NCBI RefSeq assembly: GCF_008727715.1
Contig: NZ_CP044218.1
Location: 4,481,501 to 4,545,500 of the forward strand
Length of the DNA stretch: 64,000 bases
Origin: Mesorhizobium terrae
Lineage (GTDB): Bacteria; Pseudomonadota; Alphaproteobacteria; Rhizobiales; Rhizobiaceae
Direction: 5' to 3'
The notes below the pieces were generated by a model. It saw only the letters and a program-made list of their open reading frames with translations, ran no database searches and was not told the origin of the DNA. How positions within the stretch are numbered: the stretch's first letter is position 1; every line of letters begins with the position of its first letter. Positions 1 to 8,482 of the stretch are shown in pieces. The position numbers and the translations under genes are program-made.

Positions 1-442
1 ATGGTGTCGACCGACAAGAGATTGTCAAGAAGCTGAATGACGAAGCCTATTCCCTTCCAAACCTGCATTTTAGGGATGGGGATATCTTTGAGAGTCTAAA
101 GACCGTCGACGAGGAATTTGTTCTTTTCACAAAAACCAGGACGACTGTCCTTTGCTATCCTGATTTCGTCAGAGGTTCTATAACGAGTGCCATAGTAAAG
201 GCGTCGAGACTATTGTTGGTTTTGAGCCTTCGGGCATTAGCCGAGATGCGGGCCGTTTCCCCGAATATTCGGTCGGCGACAACTCGGTCGTTTTCCGCAT
301 GGTCATGATGCTGTACAAATATCCAGAGATGTTGAAGAAGGCGGGATATCGCATCACCAAGTCGGAGATGGTGCCCGTGAGCTTCTTGTATTTTGACGAC
401 CCCGGCTATCACCTGCTCTATTTTGAGGCCACGCGGGTCTAG
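1..442 (+). pseudogene. 3' end of an unrecognised protein gene, broken by a frame change
   Basis: The gene enters from the left edge. Codons starting at position 3 read a protein-like sequence (GVDRQEIVKKLNDEAYS... to ...VLCYPDFVRG). From about 164 the protein-like sequence continues one frame back (FYNECHSKGVETIVGFEPSG... to ...HLLYFEATRV) and ends at the TAG at 440-442. The first frame turns into low-complexity Leu/Ala/Ser/Arg sequence after the switch and stops near 306. The second frame is closed before 164. One lost base between about 164 and 190 would restore a single reading frame. I do not recognise the family. It may be a true pseudogene or a sequence error. The next gene lies on the opposite strand and converges on it. 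Confidence 0.5.
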
Positions 443-524
443 TTACTGCATCGCTATGCCTCGCACGAATGGATAGGCCTGAGCCCATATCTCCATCCAA
501 GAGGCATATGGACGCTTGGAGCGC

Positions 525-2459
525 CTATCCCGGGTGCAATACCGTCTCGATCTTGCTGGCAAACTCGGTGACGATGCGCCTCGCACCCCACGCCGACAGA
601 TGCGTCTGATCCGAATATAGAGGGATCCCATCGGCTATCATTAAGCATTTGACATCGCTGCAGAGGACATCGAAGGGGTCCAGGAACAGGGCGGTATCGC
701 CAATACGGGCTGCCATCAGTCCATTGATGGCGGCCCTCGCCGAAACGGTCGCGTTGTCAATTGCCTCGCTCGCACATGCGGCCATAGTCAAGAAGGTGCG
801 CCCCATGCAATCAAGCGGCGTGCCAGCCACTCCTACAGTTGGCACATTACCGATGACGAAAAGGTGCGAAATCCCAAGGTCGCGCTTAAGCTTCACAAGC
901 TCGCTTGCAGCGAAGGTTGCAAGGTCTTCAGCGGATTCTAGTTGCCGCTTTTGACCAGTGATTTCATCGATCATTGGGTAAATATCCCAATACTGCCCGA
1001 TCACCACAGGCACTCTGGCTGAGCGGATGGCTTTGAAGGCGGTGGCCCGCATCTGCCGGCAACCTTTGTCGTATAGGATTGGATCAGGGTGAGTGCGGAA
1101 ATCTCGCGTGTATGTTGGGGAATAGAATGGGCAACTGCTGAACTCGAAGAATTGAACGTTCAGGTCAGGAAGTGCTTTGAGGAAACCCGCATAGTATTGC
1201 CGCGCGTGGGAATCGCCAATGACTATGAGGTCTGGGGCTCCGCCCCCTTTCGTCATGCAGCCATTCGGATTGCAACCGTCCCCACCATATCCGACCAGTT
1301 GGACTTTTTCCGGGTCCGTTCGAAAATCTGCGAGGAAGTATCCGCGTTCGCCTAGCCGCCATGGCCATCCGGTGGTGGTAGCGCTGTATCCGAGTAGCGC
1401 GACAGCCACTGCCGCTGCGGTGAATGAAGCCCAATAACGGGAGCGACCGAATGATGCTTTCCCCGCATGTCGGAACGGCTGCTCGACGGTGTGCGAGAGG
1501 ACCGCCCCGAGAGCTACGGCTGCTGTTACTAGCGTGGCTTTGTCGGCGCCCGTGAAATTGCGCTGAAGGACATAGGCCGCAAAAACGACAACAGGCCAAT
1601 GAGCGAGATAAACAGAATAGCTGATCCTGCCCAGGTAGACAGATATGGGGTTGCGCAGGAGAAGGCCAACGAACCGTGCCTGGCCCGCCGACAGAACCGC
1701 AGCGGCCCCGGTGGCCGCAACCATGCCAGCAAGCGCTTGGTTTGAGACAGGGTCGAACAGCACTACGGCCGCGACCAATGCTGCAATGCCAGCAGCCAAG
1801 ATCAACTCCTGCAACCTGCCCGTACGGACGGCGGGCAGCCAGACGAGCAACGCACCGATAGCGAATTGATAGACGCGAAATGGGGTGAGAAAGAACGTCG
1901 TCGTTGTCGATCCGTTCCAAGCGATGACGGCCACGATACTGATCGCGCCTGCAATGGCGATCCATAGCCAAGGTAAGCTTCTTCGGAGCAGCAAGAGCAG
2001 AAAGACGGGCCAAACGAGGTAAAACTGTTCTTCGACGCTCAGTGACCATGTGTGCAGCAACGGCTTGCCTATCGCCGCGCCGTCGAAGTAACCCGATCCG
2101 AGCCAGAAATAGACATTCGCTAGCGAGAACACGGACGCTGCCAGCGAGCCGCCGAAGTCGGCCATGAGTGCGGGTGACAGGAGCAAAGCCGAGGCCGCGC
2201 CGGAGACCAACAAAGTCGCCACCAGCGCCGGGAACAGGCGCCGGCCTCGCCGTGTGTAGAATTCAGCAAAGCTGAATTGGCCGCGCTCCACGTCACGCTT
2301 GATGTTTCCGGTGATCAGATAGCCGCTAATCACAAAGAATACATCAACACCAAGATAACCGCCGGCAAAGCGGGTGATGCCAGCATGGAATAGAACGACG
2401 GCGATCACGGCGAATGCTCGCAGGCCGTCTATGTCCGGTCGGTAGCCACTGACTCTCAT
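525..2459 (-). CDS. Membrane O-acyltransferase (acyltransferase 3 family) with C-terminal SGNH domain
   Basis: The protein has 644 residues. Residues about 1-370 form the multi-pass acyltransferase-3 domain, with the family's opening RPDIDGLRAFAV, the VDVFFVISGYLIT segment and LHTWSLSVEEQFY at about 135-147. Residues about 405-644 form an SGNH hydrolase-type domain with nucleophile motif GDSH (Ser417) and the late D-x-x-H pair DQTH (Asp617, His620). Proteins of this OafA/YrhL-like build move acetyl groups across the inner membrane onto surface or secreted polysaccharides. The substrate cannot be read from the sequence. It is divergently transcribed from a paralogue starting 168 bases away, and the pair sits in an AT-richer accessory region. 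The start is well supported by the family's usual N-terminus. Confidence 0.88.
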   Translation of the reverse strand: MRVSGYRPDIDGLRAFAVIAVVLFHAGITRFAGGYLGVDVFFVISGYLITGNIKRDVERGQFSFAEFYTRRGRRLFPALVATLLVSGAASALLLSPALMADFGGSLAASVFSLANVYFWLGSGYFDGAAIGKPLLHTWSLSVEEQFYLVWPVFLLLLLRRSLPWLWIAIAGAISIVAVIAWNGSTTTTFFLTPFRVYQFAIGALLVWLPAVRTGRLQELILAAGIAALVAAVVLFDPVSNQALAGMVAATGAAAVLSAGQARFVGLLLRNPISVYLGRISYSVYLAHWPVVVFAAYVLQRNFTGADKATLVTAAVALGAVLSHTVEQPFRHAGKASFGRSRYWASFTAAAVAVALLGYSATTTGWPWRLGERGYFLADFRTDPEKVQLVGYGGDGCNPNGCMTKGGGAPDLIVIGDSHARQYYAGFLKALPDLNVQFFEFSSCPFYSPTYTRDFRTHPDPILYDKGCRQMRATAFKAIRSARVPVVIGQYWDIYPMIDEITGQKRQLESAEDLATFAASELVKLKRDLGISHLFVIGNVPTVGVAGTPLDCMGRTFLTMAACASEAIDNATVSARAAINGLMAARIGDTALFLDPFDVLCSDVKCLMIADGIPLYSDQTHLSAWGARRIVTEFASKIETVLHPG

Positions 2460-2627
2460 TCGAGCTGAATTGCATGGAATGCGCTATTTTGCCAATACCT
2501 ATGCGCGAGGTGTTGCCCGGACGCACTCAGGCTTGGGGACAGGATGGCGGCTCTAAGCAGGAAGGGCGGCACGGTTACAGTATCGCAGTGAGCCGGCGCA
2601 GCAGATAGAGTCTAGCCACCACAGCTA

Positions 2628-4676
2628 ATGTGCGTTGACCTTGCCCTGGCCTGTTGCGATAAGCCGGTGGGTTTTTTGTCGGGTTTCAACTTGAACAGTG
2701 ACCACAGGACGACCGTTGATGGACTGCGTGCAATTGCAGTCTTCCCGGTTATTCTCTTCCACGCCGGCTCGCCGCTTTTCGTGGGTGGGTATCTTGGCGT
2801 CGACATCTTTTTCGTCATTTCCGGTTACGTAATCGCTCGCACCCTACTCAAGGATATGGCCCACGAGCGGTTCTCGATACTCCGCTTTTATGAAAAGCGA
2901 GCGCGGAGGCTTCTACCGGCTCTTATACTGGTGGTGTTGGCGTCATTCATTCCGGCATGGCTTTGGATGATGCCGGATCAGTTGAAGAATTTTGCGCGTA
3001 GCATTGTTGCCACGGCCTTCTTCGGATCAAATTTCTTCTTCTGGTGGGATGCCGATTATTTTTCGGAATCGCTGCATCTGAAACCGCTGTTCCACACCTG
3101 GTCGCTGGCGGTGGAAGAGCAGTTTTACGTCTTCTTCCCACTGTTGCTATGGGTGATATACGGCAAAGGCAGGAGGATGTGGCTAACCCTGACACTTATC
3201 GGGGTGGCTTCGCTTTGCTTGGCGCAATTGATATCAACCCGATTTGCAGCGGCAGGCTTCTATTTGTTCCCCACGAGGGCTTGGGAACTAGTCGTCGGCG
3301 CCTTGCTGGCGGTTGCTGAGCAAAAGTTCGGCGGCCGCCCGACAACCACGACTCTGTCTCGCGTCATGCCCGTAGTTGGAATGGCCCTCATCGTTGGTTC
3401 GATAGTGCAATTCAATGGCGCAACGCCTCACCCGGGAATTCTAACCGTCGCTCCGGTGAGCGGCGCTGCACTGCTCATCTGGTACCCGGGCGGCAGAGAC
3501 CCGGTGTCCAGACTTTTGGCTTCGGCCCCTATCGTCGGCTTGGGCCTCATCTCGTATTCGCTCTATCTTTGGCACCAACCCCTATTCGCCTTCGCCCGAT
3601 TGTATTCGATCAACGAAGTGGAATGGCCGACCTACGCCGCACTTATCGCGCTTGCCGTCGTGCTTTCCTACCTGTCATGGAGGTTTGTCGAACAACCGTT
3701 CAGGAAACCGGGGCTAGTCTCTCCGCCGACTGTTTGGACTGCATCAGCCTCGGCGCTCGTTTCGCTGATCGCTGTGGGCTACACCGGATATGCCATGAAC
3801 GGCTTCCCTGGGAGGCGGCCGCCGATCGAGGTGGCGGCGGGCTATTTAAATTCAGCCGGGCAAGACTGTTTCAGGCACAATTGCATTGTCGGCGATCCGG
3901 TTCCTCCAACCATCGCGCTGGTCGGGGATAGCCATGCCGCTGCCTTGGCAACGAGTTTGGACCGCGCATTGAAGGGCTCCGGTAAGTCGGCTTTGGTGCT
4001 CGCCACCGGGGATGTTTTGGTTAAGTCGTTCCCGAACTTCTATTACCGGGCGGACGAATGGAACGACATCCTATCAAAACAGAAGGCCCAGATATTCGAG
4101 CCTCAGATTGAGACCGTTATCCTTGCCGGCCGCTTCACTCTAAGAATCGAAAATACGGCATTCGACAACGGAGAGGGCGGCATCGAAGGCCTCGACGCAA
4201 CCTTTGTCGGAAGAAGCGAACAGGAGAAGCAGACTTTCACCCAATCGATTATTGATGGCATTCAGGACCTTGAGCAGCGAGGCAAGAAGATCATCCTCGT
4301 GTATCCGGTCCCTGAAGTGGGCTGGGTGGTGCCCGCGACATTGCAGAAAATGTCGATGCGGCAAATTCGGGATGGCCTAACCACATCCTACGACGTCTAC
4401 AAAACTCGCAACTGGCGAGTGTTCGAGATTTTTGACAAATTCGTCTCAGCCGACGGTGACATTATCGCTGTACGTCCTGATCTGGTTCTCTGTAACACTT
4501 TCGTCAAAGATCGTTGTGCCACCAACCAGGCTTCTGATGTTTTCTACCATGATGACGACCACCTGTCGGTCAAAGGCACTGACCTTGTCGTTCGTCAATT
4601 GATGGACGAAGTGAAGGCTCGCTGGGGAGATTTCCCTTCAAGCGGCAATCGAGAATTCGTCGGCGCTTTGAAGTAG
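2628..4676 (+). CDS. Membrane O-acyltransferase (acyltransferase 3 family) with C-terminal SGNH domain, second copy
   Basis: This protein of about 682 residues has the same domain order as its divergent neighbour: a hydrophobic acyltransferase-3 domain (TVDGLRAIAVFPVILFHAG near residue 29, VDIFFVISGYVIA near 58, LFHTWSLAVEEQFY near 154) and an SGNH domain with GDSH (Ser435) and DDDH (Asp642, His645). It probably acetylates a polysaccharide from the periplasmic side, like other family members. The ATG at 2628 gives an N-terminus about 20 residues longer than usual. GTG at 2667 or TTG at 2691 would give a more typical start, so the exact start is uncertain. Middle parts of the SGNH domain differ strongly from the neighbour, which suggests a different acceptor. 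Confidence 0.87.
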   Translation: MCVDLALACCDKPVGFLSGFNLNSDHRTTVDGLRAIAVFPVILFHAGSPLFVGGYLGVDIFFVISGYVIARTLLKDMAHERFSILRFYEKRARRLLPALILVVLASFIPAWLWMMPDQLKNFARSIVATAFFGSNFFFWWDADYFSESLHLKPLFHTWSLAVEEQFYVFFPLLLWVIYGKGRRMWLTLTLIGVASLCLAQLISTRFAAAGFYLFPTRAWELVVGALLAVAEQKFGGRPTTTTLSRVMPVVGMALIVGSIVQFNGATPHPGILTVAPVSGAALLIWYPGGRDPVSRLLASAPIVGLGLISYSLYLWHQPLFAFARLYSINEVEWPTYAALIALAVVLSYLSWRFVEQPFRKPGLVSPPTVWTASASALVSLIAVGYTGYAMNGFPGRRPPIEVAAGYLNSAGQDCFRHNCIVGDPVPPTIALVGDSHAAALATSLDRALKGSGKSALVLATGDVLVKSFPNFYYRADEWNDILSKQKAQIFEPQIETVILAGRFTLRIENTAFDNGEGGIEGLDATFVGRSEQEKQTFTQSIIDGIQDLEQRGKKIILVYPVPEVGWVVPATLQKMSMRQIRDGLTTSYDVYKTRNWRVFEIFDKFVSADGDIIAVRPDLVLCNTFVKDRCATNQASDVFYHDDDHLSVKGTDLVVRQLMDEVKARWGDFPSSGNREFVGALK

Positions 4677-4689
4677 CCGGGTTCCCTAC

Positions 4690-5017
4690 CTTCTGAAAGG
4701 AACGACCATGAACCACAACGTGCCCAACGGCGCGGCGACTGCTGCTGCGCGCAACAAATACTCAGTCTGTCGCCCGTCCTCGGTCTCATCGGCCGCTCCG
4801 ACGGCATTGACAAAGCCCGGGCCGCCGGAGGGCTGCTCCGCGGCTTGTCACGGAAACGGTTCAAGGTTCGGGAGGTGTTGTCGCCGATATGCGGAACGCT
4901 GGCGGCCGGCTGACCGATAGTCTCGCCATCGACGACACCGAGCGCACCATCATCAAGCTGTTGCCAACGCCTTCAGCTGGCACCGTGGCGGCGTGGAAGG
5001 CGTTCCGCGCGACCTAG
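4690..5017 (+). pseudogene. Possible decayed small gene between the acyltransferase and the PhnA-type gene
   Basis: No intact gene is convincing in this stretch of about 330 bases. A good ribosome site (AAAGGAACGACC before ATG at 4708) opens a frame that soon becomes Cys/Ser/Pro-rich and unlike a natural protein. Better protein-like sequence appears in the other two forward frames. One contains LIGRSDGIDKARAAGGLLRG and ends at about 4914. The other contains VVADMRNAGGRLTDSLAIDD and ends with a TAG at 5015-5017. This pattern fits a gene broken by two or more small indels. The family is unknown, and a chance pattern in GC-rich DNA is also possible. Confidence 0.3.
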
Positions 5018-5238
5018 GCCTTCTTCACAAACTCGGTTTTCAGCACCAGCCCTTTGACTTGCTTGGTATTGGCCTCGACCTCGCCGGGATTGCCGTTCAG
5101 GCGGATGTTTTTGACCAGGGTTCCGCGCTTGAGCGTCTCCGAGGTCCCCTTGACCTTCAAATCCTTGATCAGCGTGACAGAATCCCCGTCGTTCAACTGC
5201 GTTCCGTTGCTGTCGCGTACCACTACATCGTCGGTCAT
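5014..5238 (-). CDS. PhnA/YjdM-type small protein (alkylphosphonate utilisation protein domain)
   Basis: The protein has 74 residues. It begins with MTDDVVVRDSNGTQL and contains LNDGDSVTLIKDLKVKG and LKRGTLVKNIRLNG, the SH3-like barrel pattern of the PhnA C-terminal domain. The N-terminal zinc ribbon of full-length PhnA/YjdM is absent, as in many single-domain members. Despite the historical name, the family is not an established C-P lyase component and its role is unclear. A ribosome site (AGGAGATGGCAAC on the minus strand) precedes the ATG. The last codons slightly overlap the remnant on the other strand. It lies downstream of the Cys-rich peptide gene on the same strand. Confidence 0.8.
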   Translation of the reverse strand: MTDDVVVRDSNGTQLNDGDSVTLIKDLKVKGTSETLKRGTLVKNIRLNGNPGEVEANTKQVKGLVLKTEFVKKA

Positions 5239-5380
5239 GTTGCCATCTCCTGAGTTGGCCTCGCACTACACCGCTGAGACGGTGTTAGCCAAGTGAAGCT
5301 GGAGCGATTTGATTAAACATTCGGCTGACGCCATCAGTTGGCGCAGCGATTGCGTGGCAAGCGTTCTGCGCGGCTTAGGT

Positions 5381-5641
5381 TTAATTGGGTTGGCAAAAAC
5401 AAACGCACGTACTGAAGCATCCTCGCGCGTCGCAAAATCCGTTGTAATCACATGATGGCGACCAACCATTGGGGCAGTTTCGGTAGCATGAGCTCAACGG
5501 CTTGTTCTTGAGGATCGTCTTCTTCTTCAGTTTAGCGATAGTCGATTGAGGTAGCTGAGCTCCGTTTCGCACAACGGGATCGGCGGCAAATGCCGTTCCT
5601 GCAAAAAATAATGCTGCGACTGCAAAGCTTAGAACTCTCAT
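5381..5641 (-). CDS. Secreted small cysteine-rich peptide, unknown function
   Basis: The open frame extends back to 5695, but ATG at 5641 gives a textbook signal peptide (MRVLSFAVAALFFAGTAFA, cut before AD) and a good upstream site (TTGAAGGGGGCTGAC). The 86-residue precursor gives a mature chain of about 67 residues. That chain has a Lys-rich stretch (KLKKKTILKNK) followed by eight cysteines in the last 38 residues, including CYRNC, CFSTC and CVCFC. The composition suggests a disulfide-bonded periplasmic or exported peptide. No known family is recognised. It lacks the cysteine before the CxxxC and the spacing of a classical CS-alpha-beta defensin. It lies about 175 bases downstream of the metzincin-like gene on the same strand. 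Confidence 0.65.
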   Translation of the reverse strand: MRVLSFAVAALFFAGTAFAADPVVRNGAQLPQSTIAKLKKKTILKNKPLSSCYRNCPNGWSPSCDYNGFCDARGCFSTCVCFCQPN

Positions 5642-5816
5642 GTCAGCCCCCTTCAATGAGGCCGCAAGCTTGCTCCTACGACGCAGAGAAGTCATGCCTC
5701 AAATGGGGTAAGTTAGAAGCTTGGTATACTCAAGCGCTTATCATTTCGTAATCATTCGTCATAGTTTTCTGTTTGTGTGGATCGCAGTAGCGTGGAAATC
5801 ATAATGTTCTGACGAA

Positions 5817-6736
5817 CTATTTCAGCTTATCGGCTGCAGCCAACACGGCCAGTTCATATGCGTAGATGAATGGTCGATTTCTGACGCTCGCTATCGTGTC
5901 TCGTTCATCTGGGCTCGCGTAGCTCGGGTGCCAGTATCCAAGGTTGTGTGCGATCTCATGTGAGATCTTTGATGCCCAAAACTTCGGATCGTCGTGTCGA
6001 ATTTGATCACTGGCCATACGGTCGGAGTTGAGCCGAATGTACAGAAAGCCCTTTGGATTCACTCTGGTCAGCCACAGTTTTGGATTTCCATATGAGTCGT
6101 AAAGCCCGCCCCCCCACCAGACATTTTCTTTGCCGCCGGCATACGATGATATGACGATGGCTGGGATGTCGGTGTCGGAATTAAGTACCTGCGCGAGTTG
6201 GCTCGTGAATAGTTCCACACTCTGTGGCCTTATCGCGCTGACCGAATAAAGGTATAGGTAATCTTCTTGCTCCTTGCTTGGTATCGGCCCGGCTGTTTCC
6301 GTCGAGTTTAAGTAAGCCTCCGTTACGACAGAATAATCTGTCGCGACTGTCAGGTAGATGCTTATTGCTGCTTGCAGGACAGGCTTCATGTGGTCGGGAA
6401 AAGCGGGGTCGAGCCATAAAGCAATTCTCCGCTTTTTGTCATGCGACGTGACAACGTTCCCGTAGCGTGCGAGGTCGCGGGTCGAAAGCTGAGCGTGCAA
6501 TTTTTGGCGTGCCGCATCGAACTTAAGCGAACCCTCCTCTGGGTTTCCGTTCTTAATTAAGGCCTTGGCTGCCGCGATGTCAGTCTGAAAAGCGTAGCAA
6601 AACCCGGATCCATAATGCTGGCTATTCGCTTGTCGTCGTTCCAAATCCATTCTGGCAAATACTGCGGGTAGCGTTCTTGCGCTATGGCAAGCCCAATATT
6701 GAACAACAGAAAGATTGCAGCCAGTGCACTTCTCAT
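5817..6736 (-). CDS. Secreted metzincin-like zinc protease, reading frame split at a GGGTTTT site
   Basis: The true start is ATG at 6736: a strong ribosome site (AAGGGGGAG) precedes it and it encodes a signal peptide (MRSALAAIFLLFNIGLAIA). That frame reads ...RIASIMDPGF and then runs into nonsense and a stop at 6557. The rest of the protein (CYAFQTDIAAAKALIKNG onward, to 5817) lies one frame back. The switch falls at G GGT TTT (6605 to 6599), an X-XXY-YYZ heptamer in the right phase. A -1 slip there yields a 306-residue protein with HEIAHNLGYWH (HExxHxxGxxH, about residues 260-270), the metzincin zinc site. No Met-turn methionine follows, which is atypical. A one-T deletion or sequence error is the simpler alternative. 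Confidence 0.6.
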
Positions 6737-6972
6737 AGCTCCCCCTTGGCGGAATACTATCCTTCGCCAAGCCACCAATAACTTATTCGCTAGCGCCTGT
6801 CGCTGGCGTTTGGACGACCAAAATTGGGTGGAGGCGTGGCGCGGGTTGGCGCCTGAACCGCTAGGTGCCTGAGAATTATCATTGATCAGAAGGCCCGCTG
6901 GAATACCGGCTGCACGCCAACCCGCTTGACTAGAAAAGACGTGATCTGTTTCCTTATTTGGGATAAGGATCG

Positions 6973-7200
6973 TCACGCAGCGTCGGGCGAGCGCTTCTTC
7001 TTGTCCTGCTGGTGCTTCTTGCTCTTTTCCAACTCGCGCTTGCGCACGATTTCGACCAGGATCTGGTAGGCGGCTTCGGCCTCGCTTTTGCTCAAGCCCG
7101 CCAGGAGCTGGTTGGCGAACACGACAGGCTGATCCGTCTCGTTGTCCCAGATGGTCCAAAGGTCCGTTGGGTCCAAAACAAGCTCAAAACGTTCTTTCAC
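6973..7200 (-). CDS. Small hypothetical protein, Lys-rich C-terminus
   Basis: GTG at 7200 is preceded by GGAGG at a good distance and gives a 75-residue protein beginning with VKERFELVLDPTDLWTIWDN. An upstream ATG at 7239 is less likely. The body has a compact amphipathic part (ANQLLAGLSKSEAEAAYQIL) and ends in a basic tail (KSKKHQQDKKKRSPDAA). The family is unrecognised; the look is that of a conserved cytoplasmic protein of rhizobia. It is on the same strand as the metzincin-like gene, 236 bases upstream of it, and a separate promoter is likely. Confidence 0.6.
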   Translation of the reverse strand: MKERFELVLDPTDLWTIWDNETDQPVVFANQLLAGLSKSEAEAAYQILVEIVRKRELEKSKKHQQDKKKRSPDAA

Positions 7201-7351
7201 GATCGCCTCCGTTCCTGCGTGCCCGGCAAGACGGGACACGGCGAGAGTGGTGCGCGATTCTATTGAATGAAAGATGAGTAAAATCAGTAGGATAAGATTA
7301 GAATTTTATCGAACTGTCGAATTTTCATCTGATCCGACCCGACAATGCGGC

Positions 7352-8482
7352 TCAATCGATAAAGATCAGTGAAACAGAGCCGCCGGCATGGCGCTCCAGC
7401 CGGCCGGCCAGGTCGAGTTCCAAAAGGACCATCGCCACCTGCGCTGGATGCAGGCCGGTATGGCGGATAATTTCGTCAATATTTACAGGTGTTTGGCCGA
7501 GGGTCTCGGCAACACGCTCGCGCTCGCTGTCGCCAGGTGGCGGCGTCGCGGAAAAATCCGGCGGTTCTTCCACAGGCAATGTCGGCGTTGCATGCCCTCC
7601 AACCAGCGGCATTAGCGCATTAAGCACGTCTGCGGTTTCGGTGACCAGAGTTGCGCCATCCTTAATAAGACCATTGGTGCCGCGGGCGCGCGGATCGAGC
7701 GGCGAGCCCGGCACCGCGAACACCAGCCGGCCCATTTCGCCAGCCAGCCGCGCGCTGATCAGCGAGCCGGAACGATCGGCGGCTTCGACGACGATCAGGC
7801 CGAACGCCATTCCGGCAACCAGCCGGTTGCGGCGCGGGAAATCCTGCGCGCGCGGCTGCCATCCGAACGGCATTTCGGAAACGACGGCGCCACGCTCGGT
7901 GATCTCCTCGAACAGGCCGAGATTTTCCGGCGGGTAGGGGTGGTCGAGGCCGCCGGCCAGCACCGCGACAGTGCCCGTCGACAGGCTGCCCTGATGGGCG
8001 GCGGTGTCGATGCCGCGCGCCAGGCCCGAGACGATGGCATAACCTTCGCGGCCGAGTTCCGCCGCCAGCATGCGCGCCATCTTGATGCCGGCGAGCGAAG
8101 CGTTGCGAGCGCCGACGATGGCGACAGTCGGCAAGGCGAATACCGCGCCGACGCCCTTGATCGCAAGCACGGGCGGCGGGTGGTCCATGCGCTTCAAGAG
8201 CGGCGGATAGTCCGGCTCGCCGATGCAGACGAAACGTGCCCCGGCCCGGCGGGCCGTTTCCATTTCGGCTTCCACCTCGGCGATGCTTGGGATCTTCGCC
8301 AGGCGGTTGGCGCCGCCGGAAAGCGTCAATTCAGGCAGGAACTCGAGCGCCGTCTCGGCGGAACCGAAGCGGTTGATAAGGTCGCGGAAAGAGGCCGGGC
8401 CGACATTGGGCGTGCGGATCAGTCGAAGCCAGTTCAGCCGCTGCCGGTCGCTGAGGTGCAGACCGGCGACGGGGCTGTTCAT
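7352..8482 (-). CDS. dprA: DNA processing protein DprA (DNA-protecting protein)
   Basis: The protein has 376 residues. An N-terminal helical part ([20 protein letters not shown]) is followed by the extended Rossmann fold of the DprA/Smf family ([17 protein letters not shown] near 120, [16 protein letters not shown] near 153, [11 protein letters not shown] near 215). The C-terminal winged-helix domain ([20 protein letters not shown]) is also present. DprA binds incoming single-stranded DNA and loads RecA during natural transformation; a ComEC-like gene is present at 55 kb. Its ATG overlaps the plsY stop by four bases (ATGA), so translation is probably coupled. It is the last gene of the pyrB-pyrC'-plsY-dprA operon. 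Confidence 0.95.
   Translation of the reverse strand: MNSPVAGLHLSDRQRLNWLRLIRTPNVGPASFRDLINRFGSAETALEFLPELTLSGGANRLAKIPSIAEVEAEMETARRAGARFVCIGEPDYPPLLKRMDHPPPVLAIKGVGAVFALPTVAIVGARNASLAGIKMARMLAAELGREGYAIVSGLARGIDTAAHQGSLSTGTVAVLAGGLDHPYPPENLGLFEEITERGAVVSEMPFGWQPRAQDFPRRNRLVAGMAFGLIVVEAADRSGSLISARLAGEMGRLVFAVPGSPLDPRARGTNGLIKDGATLVTETADVLNALMPLVGGHATPTLPVEEPPDFSATPPPGDSERERVAETLGQTPVNIDEIIRHTGLHPAQVAMVLLELDLAGRLERHAGGSVSLIFID

Noticed and set aside
5381..5641. Classical CS-alpha-beta defensin or plant NCR-type peptide
   Set aside because: CxxxC and CxC elements occur, but no cysteine precedes the first CxxxC at the expected distance and there is no gamma-core spacing, so the fold cannot be assigned.
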